Source: Tagaea sp965279565
GTDB taxonomy: Bacteria; Pseudomonadota; Alphaproteobacteria; CACIAM-22H2
Length of the DNA: 64,000 nt
NCBI GenBank assembly: GCA_965279565.1
Contig: OZ257249.1
Span: 2,542,001-2,606,000 of the forward strand
Direction of reading: 5' to 3'
Shown: in pieces, positions 29,177 through 37,115 of the stretch
Numbering within the stretch: the first letter of the stretch is position 1
Layout: the number at the start of each line of letters is the position of its first letter
Notes under the pieces: model-generated
What the model was told of the DNA's origin: nothing
What the model saw: only the letters and a program-made list of their open reading frames with translations
The model's database searches: none
Translations under genes and position numbers: made by a program

Positions 29177-30213
29177 CGCGCGTGCTCAACCTGATGGCGG
29201 GAGCCGCGCATGGCGGGGCCGAGGCATTCTTCGAGCGCCTCGTCGCGGCCCTCGGGCGTGCCGGTCTCGAGCAACGCGTGGCGATCCGGCGCGATGCGGG
29301 CCGGGCCCGGCGTCTGCGGTCGGCAGGAATCGAACCCCTCGAACTCGCCTTCGGTGGCCCGCTCGATCTTTCCACGCCGTTCGCCCTTGCTGCCCAGATG
29401 CGCGCGTTCGCGCCCGACGTGGCGCTCGCGTTCATGAGCCGGGCTGCCGCGAAGCTGCCGCCTCGCTGGATGGGCAGTGCGCGCACGGTGCGCGTCGGTC
29501 GGCTCGGCGGCTATTACGACCTCAAATACTATCGGCGTTGCGACCGGCTCATCGCCAACACCCGCGGCATCCTCGACTGGGTCGTGCAGCAGGGCTGGCC
29601 AGCGGCGAAGGTCGACTATCTGCCGAACTTCGTCGACGCCGTCCGCCAGCCTGCCGCCGCGCGCGCCGACGTCGCCACGCCCGAAGACGTGCCGCTGCTG
29701 CTGGCGCTCGGCCGGCTGCACGCCAACAAGGCGTTCGACGTGCTGCTCGATGCGCTCGCGCGCGTGCCGAAGGCGCATCTGTGGATCGCCGGGACCGGTC
29801 CGCTGGAAGGCGAGTTGAAGGCACAGGTCGCACGCCTGGGCATTGCGCCGCGTGTGCGCTTCCTCGGCTGGCGCCAGGATGCGCCGGCGCTGATCGCCGC
29901 GTGCGACGCGGTCGTGTGCCCATCGCGCCACGAGCCGCTCGGGAACGTCGTGATCGAGGCGTGGGCGCACGGCAAGCCCGTCGTCGCGGCCGCCAGTGCC
30001 GGTCCTTCGGCCCTTGTCCGGCACGGCGAGAACGGCCTGCTTGCCGCCGTCGACGATGCCGGCGCGCTTGCGGGTGCGCTGGGCGACGTGCTCGGCGATG
30101 CCGCACTCGCGCGCCGCCTTGCGCTGGCGGGCGAAGCCGCGTACCAAGCGGAATTCACCGAAGGGGCGGTCGTGCGACGCTATCTCGACTATTTCGACGC
30201 CGTGAAGGCCTGA
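29173..30213 (+). CDS. Glycosyltransferase family 4
   Basis: A 346-residue GT4 enzyme. It starts at GTG 29173 with MTRVLNLMAGAAHGGAEAFF, the glycine-rich N-terminal loop, and has LLALGRLHANKAFDVLLDAL, WIAGTGPLEGELKAQV and PSRHEPLGNVVIEAWAHGKP, the classic GT4 donor-site motifs with the two glutamates. It overlaps the preceding gene by four bases and lies one base before the amidotransferase gene. It differs from the two paralogous GT4-like proteins in the same run. The sugar is unknown; LPS core or another surface glycan is inferred from neighbours. Confidence 0.9.
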   Translation: MTRVLNLMAGAAHGGAEAFFERLVAALGRAGLEQRVAIRRDAGRARRLRSAGIEPLELAFGGPLDLSTPFALAAQMRAFAPDVALAFMSRAAAKLPPRWMGSARTVRVGRLGGYYDLKYYRRCDRLIANTRGILDWVVQQGWPAAKVDYLPNFVDAVRQPAAARADVATPEDVPLLLALGRLHANKAFDVLLDALARVPKAHLWIAGTGPLEGELKAQVARLGIAPRVRFLGWRQDAPALIAACDAVVCPSRHEPLGNVVIEAWAHGKPVVAAASAGPSALVRHGENGLLAAVDDAGALAGALGDVLGDAALARRLALAGEAAYQAEFTEGAVVRRYLDYFDAVKA

Positions 30214-30214
30214 C

Positions 30215-31993
30215 ATGTGCGGCATCGCCGGCATGATGGCGACGGTCGCGGGCGGCCCTTCCGCCACGATCCTGGAGCGGATGGGCGAGGCGATCGCGCA
30301 TCGTGGCCCCGACGGTACGGGCACCTACCGCGAGGCCGACGTCGCGTTCGTGCACAACCGGCTCGCGATCATCGATCTCGTCACGGGCGACCAGCCGTTG
30401 CGCGAGGCGGGCGGGGCAGCCCTCGTCGCCAACGGCGAGATCTACAACCATGTTGAACTGCGCGCAGCCCTCGGCGATTTTCCGTTCCGCACGCAGTCGG
30501 ACTGCGAGCCGCCGCTCGCCCTCTACCGTCGCGAAGGTCTTGCCTTCGCGGAAAAGCTGCGCGGCATGTACGCCGTCGCGATCCACGACCCGCGCGCCAA
30601 GCGGCTCGTGCTGGCGCGCGATCCGTTCGGCATCAAGCCGCTCTATTACGCGCAGGGACCGGACGGCCTCGCCTTCGCGTCGGAAGTGCAGGCGCTGCGC
30701 GCGGCCGGCTTCGGCACCGGACGTCTGCGCGCCGACAAGCGCGCGGAACTTCTCGAACTCCAGTTCCAGACCGGCGACGCGACGGTCTTCGACGGCATCA
30801 TGCGCCTGCTCCCCGGCGATACGATCGTCGCGTCGGGCGGACGCATCATCGAGCGGCGCAACCGCGCGGCACTGCCTGTCGGCGGGCCGGAACCGCGCAG
30901 CCTCGACGCCGCCCTGCTCGATTTCGACCGCGTTTTCCAGGACAGCGTGAACATCCACCAGCGTTCGGACGTGCCGTACGGAATGTTCCTGTCCGGCGGC
31001 GTCGATTCCTCGGCCGTGCTGGCGATGATGGCGCGCCTGAACGAGCGACCGGTGCGCGCCTTCACGGCCTTTTTCCCCGAGACCGATGCAGCGGACGAGC
31101 GTGCGGCCGCCGGTCGCGTGGCGGATGCGTGCCGCGCACAGCTCGCCGAGGTGCCCGTCACCGTCGCGGACTTCTGGACGCATCTTCCCGCGATCGCCGC
31201 GGCCATGGACGATCCGGCCGCCGACTATGCCTGCGTGCCGACCTGGCTGCTCGCGCGTGCGGCGCGCGCCGACGGACTGAAGGTCGTGCTTTCGGGCGAA
31301 GGCGGGGACGAGCTGTTTGCCGGTTACGGACGCTATCGCAGCACGCTGAAGCCCTGGTGGCTGGGCGGGCGGGCGATGCGCCGGCGCGGCACGTTCGAGA
31401 ATCTGGGCGTATTGCGCGCCGACACGCGCGGCTGGCGCGACGGCATCGGCGCGGCCGAGACGATGGCGCGTGCCGGCGAGCGCACGCGCCTGCAGGCGGC
31501 ACAGGCCGTCGACATCGCCGACTGGCTGCCCAACGACCTGCTCGCCAAGCTCGACCGCTGCCTGATGGCCCATGCGGTGGAAGGGCGCACGCCCTTCCTC
31601 GACAGCCAGGTCGCCGCATTCGCGTTCCGGCTGCCGGACGCAATGAAGGTGCACAAGCGCTGGGGCAAATGGCTGCTGCGCAGCTGGCTCGACCGCACGC
31701 TGCCTGCGGCACGGGCCTTCGCGCCCAAGCAGGGCTTCACCGTGCCAGTCCAGCGATGGATCGCGGGCGAGGGCAAGCGGCTAGGTCCTCTTGTCGCGGC
31801 CACTGCCGGTGTGGCCGAGATCGCGGACGCGGGCGCCGTTATCCGGCTTTTCGCGAAGGCGGAAGACAAGCGCGCCGGCTTCGCGGCATGGACATTGCTT
31901 TTCTACGCGCTCTGGCATCGGCGGCATGCGCTGGGCATGGCGCCGGACGCAGACGTCTTCCACGCGCTCGACACGGCCCGCGGCGCGAACTGA
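30215..31993 (+). CDS. Asparagine synthetase (glutamine-hydrolysing)-like amidotransferase
   Basis: A 592-residue class II glutamine amidotransferase joined to an ATP-pyrophosphatase synthetase domain. Cys2 (MCGIAGMM) is the N-terminal nucleophile, RLAIIDL and NGEIYNH are in the glutaminase domain, and the PP-loop SGGVDSS is at residues 260-266, followed by SGEGGDELFAGYGRY. All catalytic elements are present. Free-standing AsnB makes asparagine, but homologues inside glycan clusters amidate sugar carboxylates such as uronic acids. Placement one base after five glycosyltransferases favours the latter, without proof. Confidence 0.88.
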   Translation: MCGIAGMMATVAGGPSATILERMGEAIAHRGPDGTGTYREADVAFVHNRLAIIDLVTGDQPLREAGGAALVANGEIYNHVELRAALGDFPFRTQSDCEPPLALYRREGLAFAEKLRGMYAVAIHDPRAKRLVLARDPFGIKPLYYAQGPDGLAFASEVQALRAAGFGTGRLRADKRAELLELQFQTGDATVFDGIMRLLPGDTIVASGGRIIERRNRAALPVGGPEPRSLDAALLDFDRVFQDSVNIHQRSDVPYGMFLSGGVDSSAVLAMMARLNERPVRAFTAFFPETDAADERAAAGRVADACRAQLAEVPVTVADFWTHLPAIAAAMDDPAADYACVPTWLLARAARADGLKVVLSGEGGDELFAGYGRYRSTLKPWWLGGRAMRRRGTFENLGVLRADTRGWRDGIGAAETMARAGERTRLQAAQAVDIADWLPNDLLAKLDRCLMAHAVEGRTPFLDSQVAAFAFRLPDAMKVHKRWGKWLLRSWLDRTLPAARAFAPKQGFTVPVQRWIAGEGKRLGPLVAATAGVAEIADAGAVIRLFAKAEDKRAGFAAWTLLFYALWHRRHALGMAPDADVFHALDTARGAN

Positions 31994-32020
31994 AATCCTC
32001 ACCCGACGGAATATCCACGG

Positions 32021-32851
32021 ATGCCGACTTTCGAGATCGACGCCCCGCTGGCGGCAACGCTGGTTGCATTCTGCCTTGCCACCGGGGCTGTCGCCGGCCT
32101 GCTTGCCGGCCTGCTGGGCGTGGGGGGCGGGATCGTCGTCGTGCCGGCGCTCTATTTCGTGCTCGGCCATCTGGGCGTGGACGAAGCCGTGCGCATGCAG
32201 GTGGCGGTCGCGACGTCGCTCGCCACCATCGTGCCGACTTCGATCCTGTCGGCGCAGGCGCACCGGCAGCGCGGATCGGTCGATCTTGTCCTGCTGCGCG
32301 CATGGGTCCCGCCGGCGCTTGCCGGGGCGGTCGTCGGCACGCTGTTCGCCGCCAGCGTGAAGGGGACGTTGCTTGCCGGCATCTTCGGTGTGATCGCGAT
32401 GCTGGTCGCTTTCCAGATGATCGCCTTTCCGGGCGGTCTGGCGATCCGCCCGGCCCTGCCGGGCCGTGCGGGCAGCACGGTCATGGCGGCCCTCATCGGG
32501 GGGCTTTCGGCGATCATGGGGATCGGCGGCGGTACGCTTGCAGTTCCCGTCCTGTCGCTGTTCAGCTATCCGATCCGGCTTGCCGTGGGGACGGCGGCCT
32601 CGCTCGGACTCTATGTCGCGATCCCGGCGACGCTGGGCTTCGTGATCGGCGGCTGGACGGTCGCCGGCCTGCCGCCGCTGTCGCTGGGCTACGTCAATCT
32701 CGTGGGATTCGCGGCCGTCCTGCCGGCGATGCTGCTGTGCGTGCGGCTGGGTGCCCGGATCGCGCACGCGATCTCGCAGCCGGCCCTTCGCCGGGTCTTC
32801 GGCATCGTGCTTGCGGGAGTGGGGCTTCGCATGTTGTCTTCCCTGTTCTGA
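32021..32851 (+). CDS. Sulfite exporter TauE/SafE family membrane protein
   Basis: A 276-residue polytopic inner-membrane protein with the twin family signatures GLLAGLLGVGGGIVVVPAL near the N-terminus and ALIGGLSAIMGIGGGTLAVP in the second half, typical of the DUF81/TauE/SafE repeat. Members export sulfite, sulfoacetate or other organic anions. It is 27 bases after the amidotransferase gene and 13 before pyrC. The window also carries a SoeABC-like sulfite dehydrogenase, so sulfite is a reasonable but unproven substrate. Confidence 0.9.
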   Translation: MPTFEIDAPLAATLVAFCLATGAVAGLLAGLLGVGGGIVVVPALYFVLGHLGVDEAVRMQVAVATSLATIVPTSILSAQAHRQRGSVDLVLLRAWVPPALAGAVVGTLFAASVKGTLLAGIFGVIAMLVAFQMIAFPGGLAIRPALPGRAGSTVMAALIGGLSAIMGIGGGTLAVPVLSLFSYPIRLAVGTAASLGLYVAIPATLGFVIGGWTVAGLPPLSLGYVNLVGFAAVLPAMLLCVRLGARIAHAISQPALRRVFGIVLAGVGLRMLSSLF

Positions 32852-32864
32852 CAGGGAGGAAGAC

Positions 32865-33905
32865 TTGACCGACCGCCTCGTGATCCGCCGGCCCGACGAC
32901 TGGCACGTCCATCTGCGCGACGGCGCCATGCTGGAGGCGGTCGCCCCGCACACGGCCCGCCAGTTCGCCCGCGCCATCGTGATGCCGAATCTGGTGCCGC
33001 CCGCTTCGAGCGTGGATGCCGTGCGCGCCTATGCCGGGCGCATCCGCAAGGCGGCCGGCCCCGGCTTCGAGCCGCTGATGACCTGCTACCTTACCGACGG
33101 CATTTCGCCCGACGAGGTCGAGCGCGGTTACATGGACGGCGTGTGGGTCGCGGCGAAGCTCTATCCCGCGCATGCAACGACGAATTCCGCACACGGCGTG
33201 ACCGATATCGCGAAGATCGCACCCGCCCTGGAGCGCATGCAGCGCATCGGCATGAAGCTGTTGGTGCACGGCGAGGTGACCGACAAGGCGGTCGATATCT
33301 TCGACCGCGAAGCCGTGTTCATCGAGCGCACGATGAAGCGGCTGGTGAAGGATTTCCCGGCCCTGAAGATCGTTTTCGAGCACATCACGACGAAGGAAGC
33401 GGCCGAGTTCGTGGCCGCCGGTCCGGCCACGCTCGCGGCCACGATCACGCCGCACCATCTTGCGATCGACCGCAACGCGATCTTCGAGGGTGGCATCCGG
33501 CCGCATCTCTACTGCCTGCCGATCGCCAAGCGGTCGATCCATCGCACCGCACTGCGCAAGGCGGCGGTCTCCGGCTCGCCGAAGTTCTTCCTTGGGACCG
33601 ATACGGCACCGCATGCCGTGCACACGAAGGAAGCCGCGTGCGGCTGTGCGGGCATCTTCAATGCGCCCGTGGCGCTGGAAGCCTATGTCCGCGTGTTCGA
33701 CGAGGAGGGCGCGCTCGACCGCTTCGAGGGCTTCGCCAGCCTGTACGGCCCCGCTTTCTATGGGCTGCCGGTCAACGAAGGGAAGGTCGCGCTGTCGCGT
33801 GCCAGCGTGAAGGCACCCGAGCGCGTGCCGGCGGCACCGGGCGACGTGGTCTGCTATCTCGGCGGACAGGATCTCGGCTGGCGCTTCGACGGTCCGGTCG
33901 GCTAG
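32865..33905 (+). CDS. pyrC: Dihydroorotase
   Basis: Catalyses reversible cyclisation of carbamoyl-aspartate to dihydroorotate in pyrimidine synthesis. The protein is 346 residues, the usual size of the E. coli PyrC type. His14 and His16 (WHVHLRD) and carbamylated Lys98 (AAKLYPA) bind the zinc pair, and Asp246 in GTDTAPH is the catalytic base. The start is TTG 32865, decided by a strong ribosome site (GGGAGGAAG) eight bases upstream and by the family N-terminus (TDRLVIRRPDDWH). The stop shares CTAG with the convergent gene. Confidence 0.96.
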   Translation: MTDRLVIRRPDDWHVHLRDGAMLEAVAPHTARQFARAIVMPNLVPPASSVDAVRAYAGRIRKAAGPGFEPLMTCYLTDGISPDEVERGYMDGVWVAAKLYPAHATTNSAHGVTDIAKIAPALERMQRIGMKLLVHGEVTDKAVDIFDREAVFIERTMKRLVKDFPALKIVFEHITTKEAAEFVAAGPATLAATITPHHLAIDRNAIFEGGIRPHLYCLPIAKRSIHRTALRKAAVSGSPKFFLGTDTAPHAVHTKEAACGCAGIFNAPVALEAYVRVFDEEGALDRFEGFASLYGPAFYGLPVNEGKVALSRASVKAPERVPAAPGDVVCYLGGQDLGWRFDGPVG

Positions 33906-34399
33906 TCGCCGGTCGCGGCAAGCCGCGCCGGCTGGACCGCGATGTCGCGAAGATCGAGCTTCAGGCGCGCGAGCGCGTCGAGCGTGCGGTCGATCTGGCC
34001 GCTGCAGTGCTGTGCATCTTCCGGCGACACGTTCCGATCGGAGAGCGCGCTGCCGATGGCGGCGGCGACGGCCCCCAGATCGCGTACCACCTCGACGATC
34101 CGCACGTGGGGATCGACCGGCCGATGCGGTCGCGGGCCGCCGAGAGCCGCGACGCGCGCGTCGAGCGCCTGACGATAGGCTTCGAAGATCTGCGGTCGTT
34201 CGCCCGCGACGATGCAGGCGGCATCGAGGGCGAGCGCGTCCTCGGCCTGGAGGCGATGGCGCGGATTGTCCGGGTCGGCGCACTTGCGGAACAGCGAGGC
34301 GGACTTGCCGGTCGCCGCGGCGATGCGTTCCTCGTTGAGGATGCCGAGAGCCCGATGAAGACCGGCACGGATCGAGCAGATATCGCGAGGTTTGGTCAT
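33902..34399 (-). CDS. HTH-like regulatory protein (phage CII-like N-terminal domain), 165 residues
   Basis: Not a named family to me. The N-terminal half (ALGILNEERIAAATGKSASL, FRKCADPDNPRHRL, AEDALALDAACIV) resembles the helix-turn-helix of phage CII-like and related small alphaproteobacterial regulators. The C-terminal half is a long helical segment (about residues 85-150) that could dimerise. ATG 34399 is preceded by AGGGGG; the frame is open upstream but extra residues are unlike the rest. A TTGA-N6-TCAA box 52 bases upstream with a properly placed -10 suggests oxygen- or redox-dependent expression through an FNR/FixK-type activator. The target genes are unknown. Confidence 0.65.
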   Translation of the reverse strand: MTKPRDICSIRAGLHRALGILNEERIAAATGKSASLFRKCADPDNPRHRLQAEDALALDAACIVAGERPQIFEAYRQALDARVAALGGPRPHRPVDPHVRIVEVVRDLGAVAAAIGSALSDRNVSPEDAQHCSGQIDRTLDALARLKLDLRDIAVQPARLAATGD

Positions 34400-34422
34400 G
34401 TGAGGTAACCCCCTGAGACTGC

Positions 34423-34464
34423 AATGTAGGACAGCCGGGGCTGGGCCGTATTGACACAGGTCAA
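34423..34464 (-). promoter_or_regulatory. Predicted FNR/FixK-type (class II) promoter
   Basis: TTGACACAGGTCAA at 34451-34464 fits the FNR/FixK consensus TTGA-N6-TCAA, and its arms extend to ATTGAC/GTCAAT (34450-34465). On the minus strand TACATT at 34428-34423 is a -10 whose centre is 32 bases from the box centre. Transcription would begin near 34416, putting the box at about -41.5, the standard activator position, and the start codon 17 bases downstream. The box is also about 105 bases upstream of the thiolase on the other strand. Confidence 0.6.
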
Positions 34465-34568
34465 TCAGGGGCTTCCGGGCTCGGGCCTTTCGCACCAGAT
34501 GAGCGCGATTTGCGGCATCACATAAGGCTTGGTAACGTAAGGAAATTGTCGGGAAGCGGAGAGCGCGG

Positions 34569-35738
34569 ATGAGCGGCTGCATCGTCGGTTGGGCACACGG
34601 AAAATTCGGCAAGCGGGAGGGGCTGGACCTCGAAGCGCTGCTCGCCGAGGTGTGCGTCGGCGCGCTCGCCGACGCGGGACTCGCCCCTGAGGACGTCGAC
34701 GAGATCTATGTCGGGCATTTCGGCGGCGGGTTCGTGAAGCAGGATTTCCCGGCCTCGCTCGTGCTGCAGACGGCCGACGGTTTCCGCTTCAAGCCGTCGA
34801 CGCGCGTCGAGAATGCCTGCGCGACCGGCTCGGCGGCCGTCCACATGGGGCTGAACGCCATCGCGGCGAAGAAGGCGCGCATCGTGCTCGTCGCGGGCGT
34901 CGAGAAGATGACCGAAACGCCGGGCGACGTCGTGGGCGGCATCCTGATGAAGGCTTCCTACGTGAAGGAGGAAGACCGCCCCGGCATGAGTTTCGCCGGC
35001 GTCTTCGGACAGATCGCCCAGCTCTATGCCCAGCGCTTCGGCGACCCGTCGGACGCGATGGCGAAGATCGCCGCGAAGAACCACAGGAACGGCTGCGCCA
35101 ACCCGAACGCGCAGCTGCGCAAGGATCTCGGTTACGAGTTCTGCAGCACCGTGTCGGACAAGAACCCGCTGGTGGCCGGGCCGCTGCGTCGCACCGACTG
35201 CAGCCTCGTGTCGGACGGCGCTGCCGCCCTGGTGCTCGCCGATTTCGGCACCGCGATGTCGATGAAGAAGGCGATCGCTTTCCGCGCGACTGCACAGGTC
35301 AACGACTATCTGCCGATGAGCCGGCGCGACATCGTCGCGTTCGAAGGCTGTGCCGCCGCGTGGAAGAAGGCCTATGCCGAGGCGCGCGTCACGGTGAACG
35401 ACCTCAAGGCCGTCGAGACTCACGACTGCTTCACCATCGCCGAACTGATCCAGTACGAGGCGATGGGTCTGGCCGCCCCCGGACAGGGCGGCCGCATCGC
35501 GATGGAAGGGATCACCGAGAAGACAGGGCGGTTGCCCGTCAACGCCTCGGGCGGGCTCAAGGCCAAGGGCCATCCGATCGGGGCGACGGGCGTATCCATG
35601 CACATCATGGCGGCGATGCAGGCGGCAGGTCTTGCCGGTGAAATGCAGGTCCCGAAACCCGGCCTTGCCGGCGTGTTCAACATGGGCGGGGCGGCAGTGG
35701 CGAACTATGTCTCCATCCTCGAACCGTTGCGCGCATGA
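34569..35738 (+). CDS. Thiolase family protein (acetyl-CoA acetyltransferase/SCP-x-like)
   Basis: A 389-residue thiolase-fold protein acting on acyl-CoA. The nucleophile is Cys84 (ENACATGS), and the second catalytic groups are His285 and Cys287 (ETHDCF) and His335 (GGLKAKGHPIGATG). Both halves of the thiolase fold are complete. The sequence type is nearer the SCP-2/SCP-x subgroup than PhaA. It starts with ATG 34569 after GAAGCGGAGAG and overlaps the next small gene by ATGA. The substrate cannot be read from the sequence. Confidence 0.88.
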   Translation: MSGCIVGWAHGKFGKREGLDLEALLAEVCVGALADAGLAPEDVDEIYVGHFGGGFVKQDFPASLVLQTADGFRFKPSTRVENACATGSAAVHMGLNAIAAKKARIVLVAGVEKMTETPGDVVGGILMKASYVKEEDRPGMSFAGVFGQIAQLYAQRFGDPSDAMAKIAAKNHRNGCANPNAQLRKDLGYEFCSTVSDKNPLVAGPLRRTDCSLVSDGAAALVLADFGTAMSMKKAIAFRATAQVNDYLPMSRRDIVAFEGCAAAWKKAYAEARVTVNDLKAVETHDCFTIAELIQYEAMGLAAPGQGGRIAMEGITEKTGRLPVNASGGLKAKGHPIGATGVSMHIMAAMQAAGLAGEMQVPKPGLAGVFNMGGAAVANYVSILEPLRA

Positions 35739-35923
35739 ACAAGGGAAAGGTCGTCGAGAGCTTCGAGATCGAGGCCGATCAGCTCGCCTGGCTCAAGGAC
35801 ATGGCCGCCACTTACGGCCTCAAGGACACGGGCAAGGCGCTGCGCGTGGCGCTCGACCACGCGATGATGGACGCCGACGAAGAAAAGATATTCATGTCGA
35901 TCCGCTGCAGACGCTGCGGCTAG
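35735..35923 (+). CDS. Small conserved protein with C-terminal CxxC, 62 residues
   Basis: The start codon overlaps the thiolase stop (ATGA), which supports real translation. The protein is mostly helical (QLAWLKDMAATYGLKDTGKA, LRVALDHAMMDADEEKIF), a layout close to ribbon-helix-helix or small antitoxin-like proteins, and ends in CRRCG (Cys58 and Cys61), possibly a metal or redox pair. Function unknown. Confidence 0.6.
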   Translation: MNKGKVVESFEIEADQLAWLKDMAATYGLKDTGKALRVALDHAMMDADEEKIFMSIRCRRCG

Positions 35924-35933
35924 GGGCATCGCG

Positions 35934-36212
35934 ATGGCCGAACCGACATTCGGACAGTTCGAGGCGGCTGCCCGCGCCGAGGGCTACGACGAGTTTCTCG
36001 TGCGCGAATGGGCGCCCGGCGCCGAGACCGGCGACCATACGCATCCGTTCGGCGCAAGCCTGCGCGTCGCGCGCGGCGAATTCGTGCTGGCGATGGACGG
36101 CACGACCCGTCGCCTCGCGGCGGGGGACACCTGCAAGGTGCCGCGCGGCACGGTCCATTCGGAAGTCTATGGGCACGAGGGCGCGACCATCTGGGTCGCG
36201 CGCGCGAACTGA
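35934..36212 (+). CDS. Cupin domain protein, 92 residues
   Basis: A single-domain cupin. The first motif appears as GDHTHPFGASLRVARGEF (His37 and His39 with a following Glu) and the second as AAGDTCKVPRGTVHSEVYG, so a metal site is likely. Single cupins can be small enzymes, sugar isomerases or ligand-binding proteins. It is ten bases after the 62-residue gene and probably in the same transcript as the thiolase. The role is not evident. Confidence 0.85.
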   Translation: MAEPTFGQFEAAARAEGYDEFLVREWAPGAETGDHTHPFGASLRVARGEFVLAMDGTTRRLAAGDTCKVPRGTVHSEVYGHEGATIWVARAN

Positions 36213-36219
36213 CCGGCTT

Positions 36220-36690
36220 TCAGCCCGGCTTCGCCGGTGCGACCGGCGTGTAGGCGCAGCGGTCGGGCTTGATGTCGACCAGCGGGGTTCCGTCGACGCA
36301 ATCGAGGCCGCGCACGACGAGCGCCCCGTCCTCTACCGCGACGAGATCGACGAGCGCCGTCGCGATCGGGTTCGGCCGTACGGGCGAGCGCAGCGCGAAC
36401 GCACCCGTCGTGCGCCCGTCGGATTTCGGGCTCTGGAGGACCAGATCGCGGCGCGCCTGATGCAGCCAGTAGAGCACCTCGATTTTCGAATAGGCCTCGA
36501 GACCCTTCAGCGCCTGGCGCCATTCCGGATCGATCTCGATCCGGCAGAGCGGGCCGTCGGAGGTACCCTGCCGGGGGCATTCGTCGCGGGTGGGGAAGGG
36601 TGTCCGGATGCGGCCAACGAAGACGACGGATGCGTCGACCCGCGGCGGGAGCGGTACTTCGACTTCGCCTTTGCGGGTTGCGTCGCGCAT
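36220..36690 (-). CDS. trmO: tRNA (N6-threonylcarbamoyladenosine37-N6)-methyltransferase TrmO
   Basis: A 156-residue YaeB/TrmO (VirR/TsaA) family beta-barrel enzyme that uses S-adenosylmethionine to methylate t6A37 in tRNA-Thr(GGU) and related tRNAs. RIRTPFPTRDECPRQG, KIEVLYWLHQARRD, and TGAFALRSPVRPNPIATALV are family signatures. ATG 36690 is chosen (MRDATRKGEVEV); an in-frame ATG at 36756 lies inside the tRNA gene and is rejected. It is immediately downstream of a tRNA-Thr(GGT) gene on the same strand, the known substrate class of TrmO. Confidence 0.9.
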   Translation of the reverse strand: MRDATRKGEVEVPLPPRVDASVVFVGRIRTPFPTRDECPRQGTSDGPLCRIEIDPEWRQALKGLEAYSKIEVLYWLHQARRDLVLQSPKSDGRTTGAFALRSPVRPNPIATALVDLVAVEDGALVVRGLDCVDGTPLVDIKPDRCAYTPVAPAKPG

Positions 36691-36711
36691 GTGTCCCAAG
36701 GGAGGGGAAAC

Positions 36712-36786
<75 letters not shown>

Positions 36787-36869
36787 GAACCGGGCCGAAA
36801 CCGCGCGCTTGATGCCACAGACGCGCCGCCCGCGCAACTTGCTTGGTTCGGGGCCCCGTTTTGGGCAGA

Positions 36870-37115
36870 ATGCCGGGCATGCCGCCCGCCAGAGCCCTGA
36901 CACCCGACCAGGCCGATCCGCTCGTCCGAGCCGCGGTCAAGGGCAAGGGCACGTTCTCGCTGGGCCAGATCGCCGACCAGATCGGCGCCCCGACCATGCA
37001 GGTCTTCTCGATCCTCGAGCGGATGGTGACCGAGGGCAAGCTGAAGCGGCTGACCGACGCCCGGTCCGGGACGGTCGGCCAGCCGCAACCCGCTAGGGCC
37101 GGCGCGCGCGGTTGA
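36870..37115 (+). CDS. Small winged-helix-like protein, about 81 residues
   Basis: Candidate gene. The middle (FSLGQIADQIGAPTMQVFSI, LERMVTEGKLKRLTDAR) reads like a compact winged-helix domain: helix, turn, recognition helix and a short wing. ATG 36870 or 36879 are possible starts; neither has a strong ribosome site. The 3' end overlaps the convergent leuA by 23 bases. Amino-acid composition is normal for a coding frame, but the case is weaker than for its neighbours. Confidence 0.5.
   Translation: MPGMPPARALTPDQADPLVRAAVKGKGTFSLGQIADQIGAPTMQVFSILERMVTEGKLKRLTDARSGTVGQPQPARAGARG

Noticed and set aside
36787..36850. A promoter for tRNA-Thr
   Set aside because: Only a weak TTGCGC/CATCAA pair is seen upstream on the minus strand, too poor to report.
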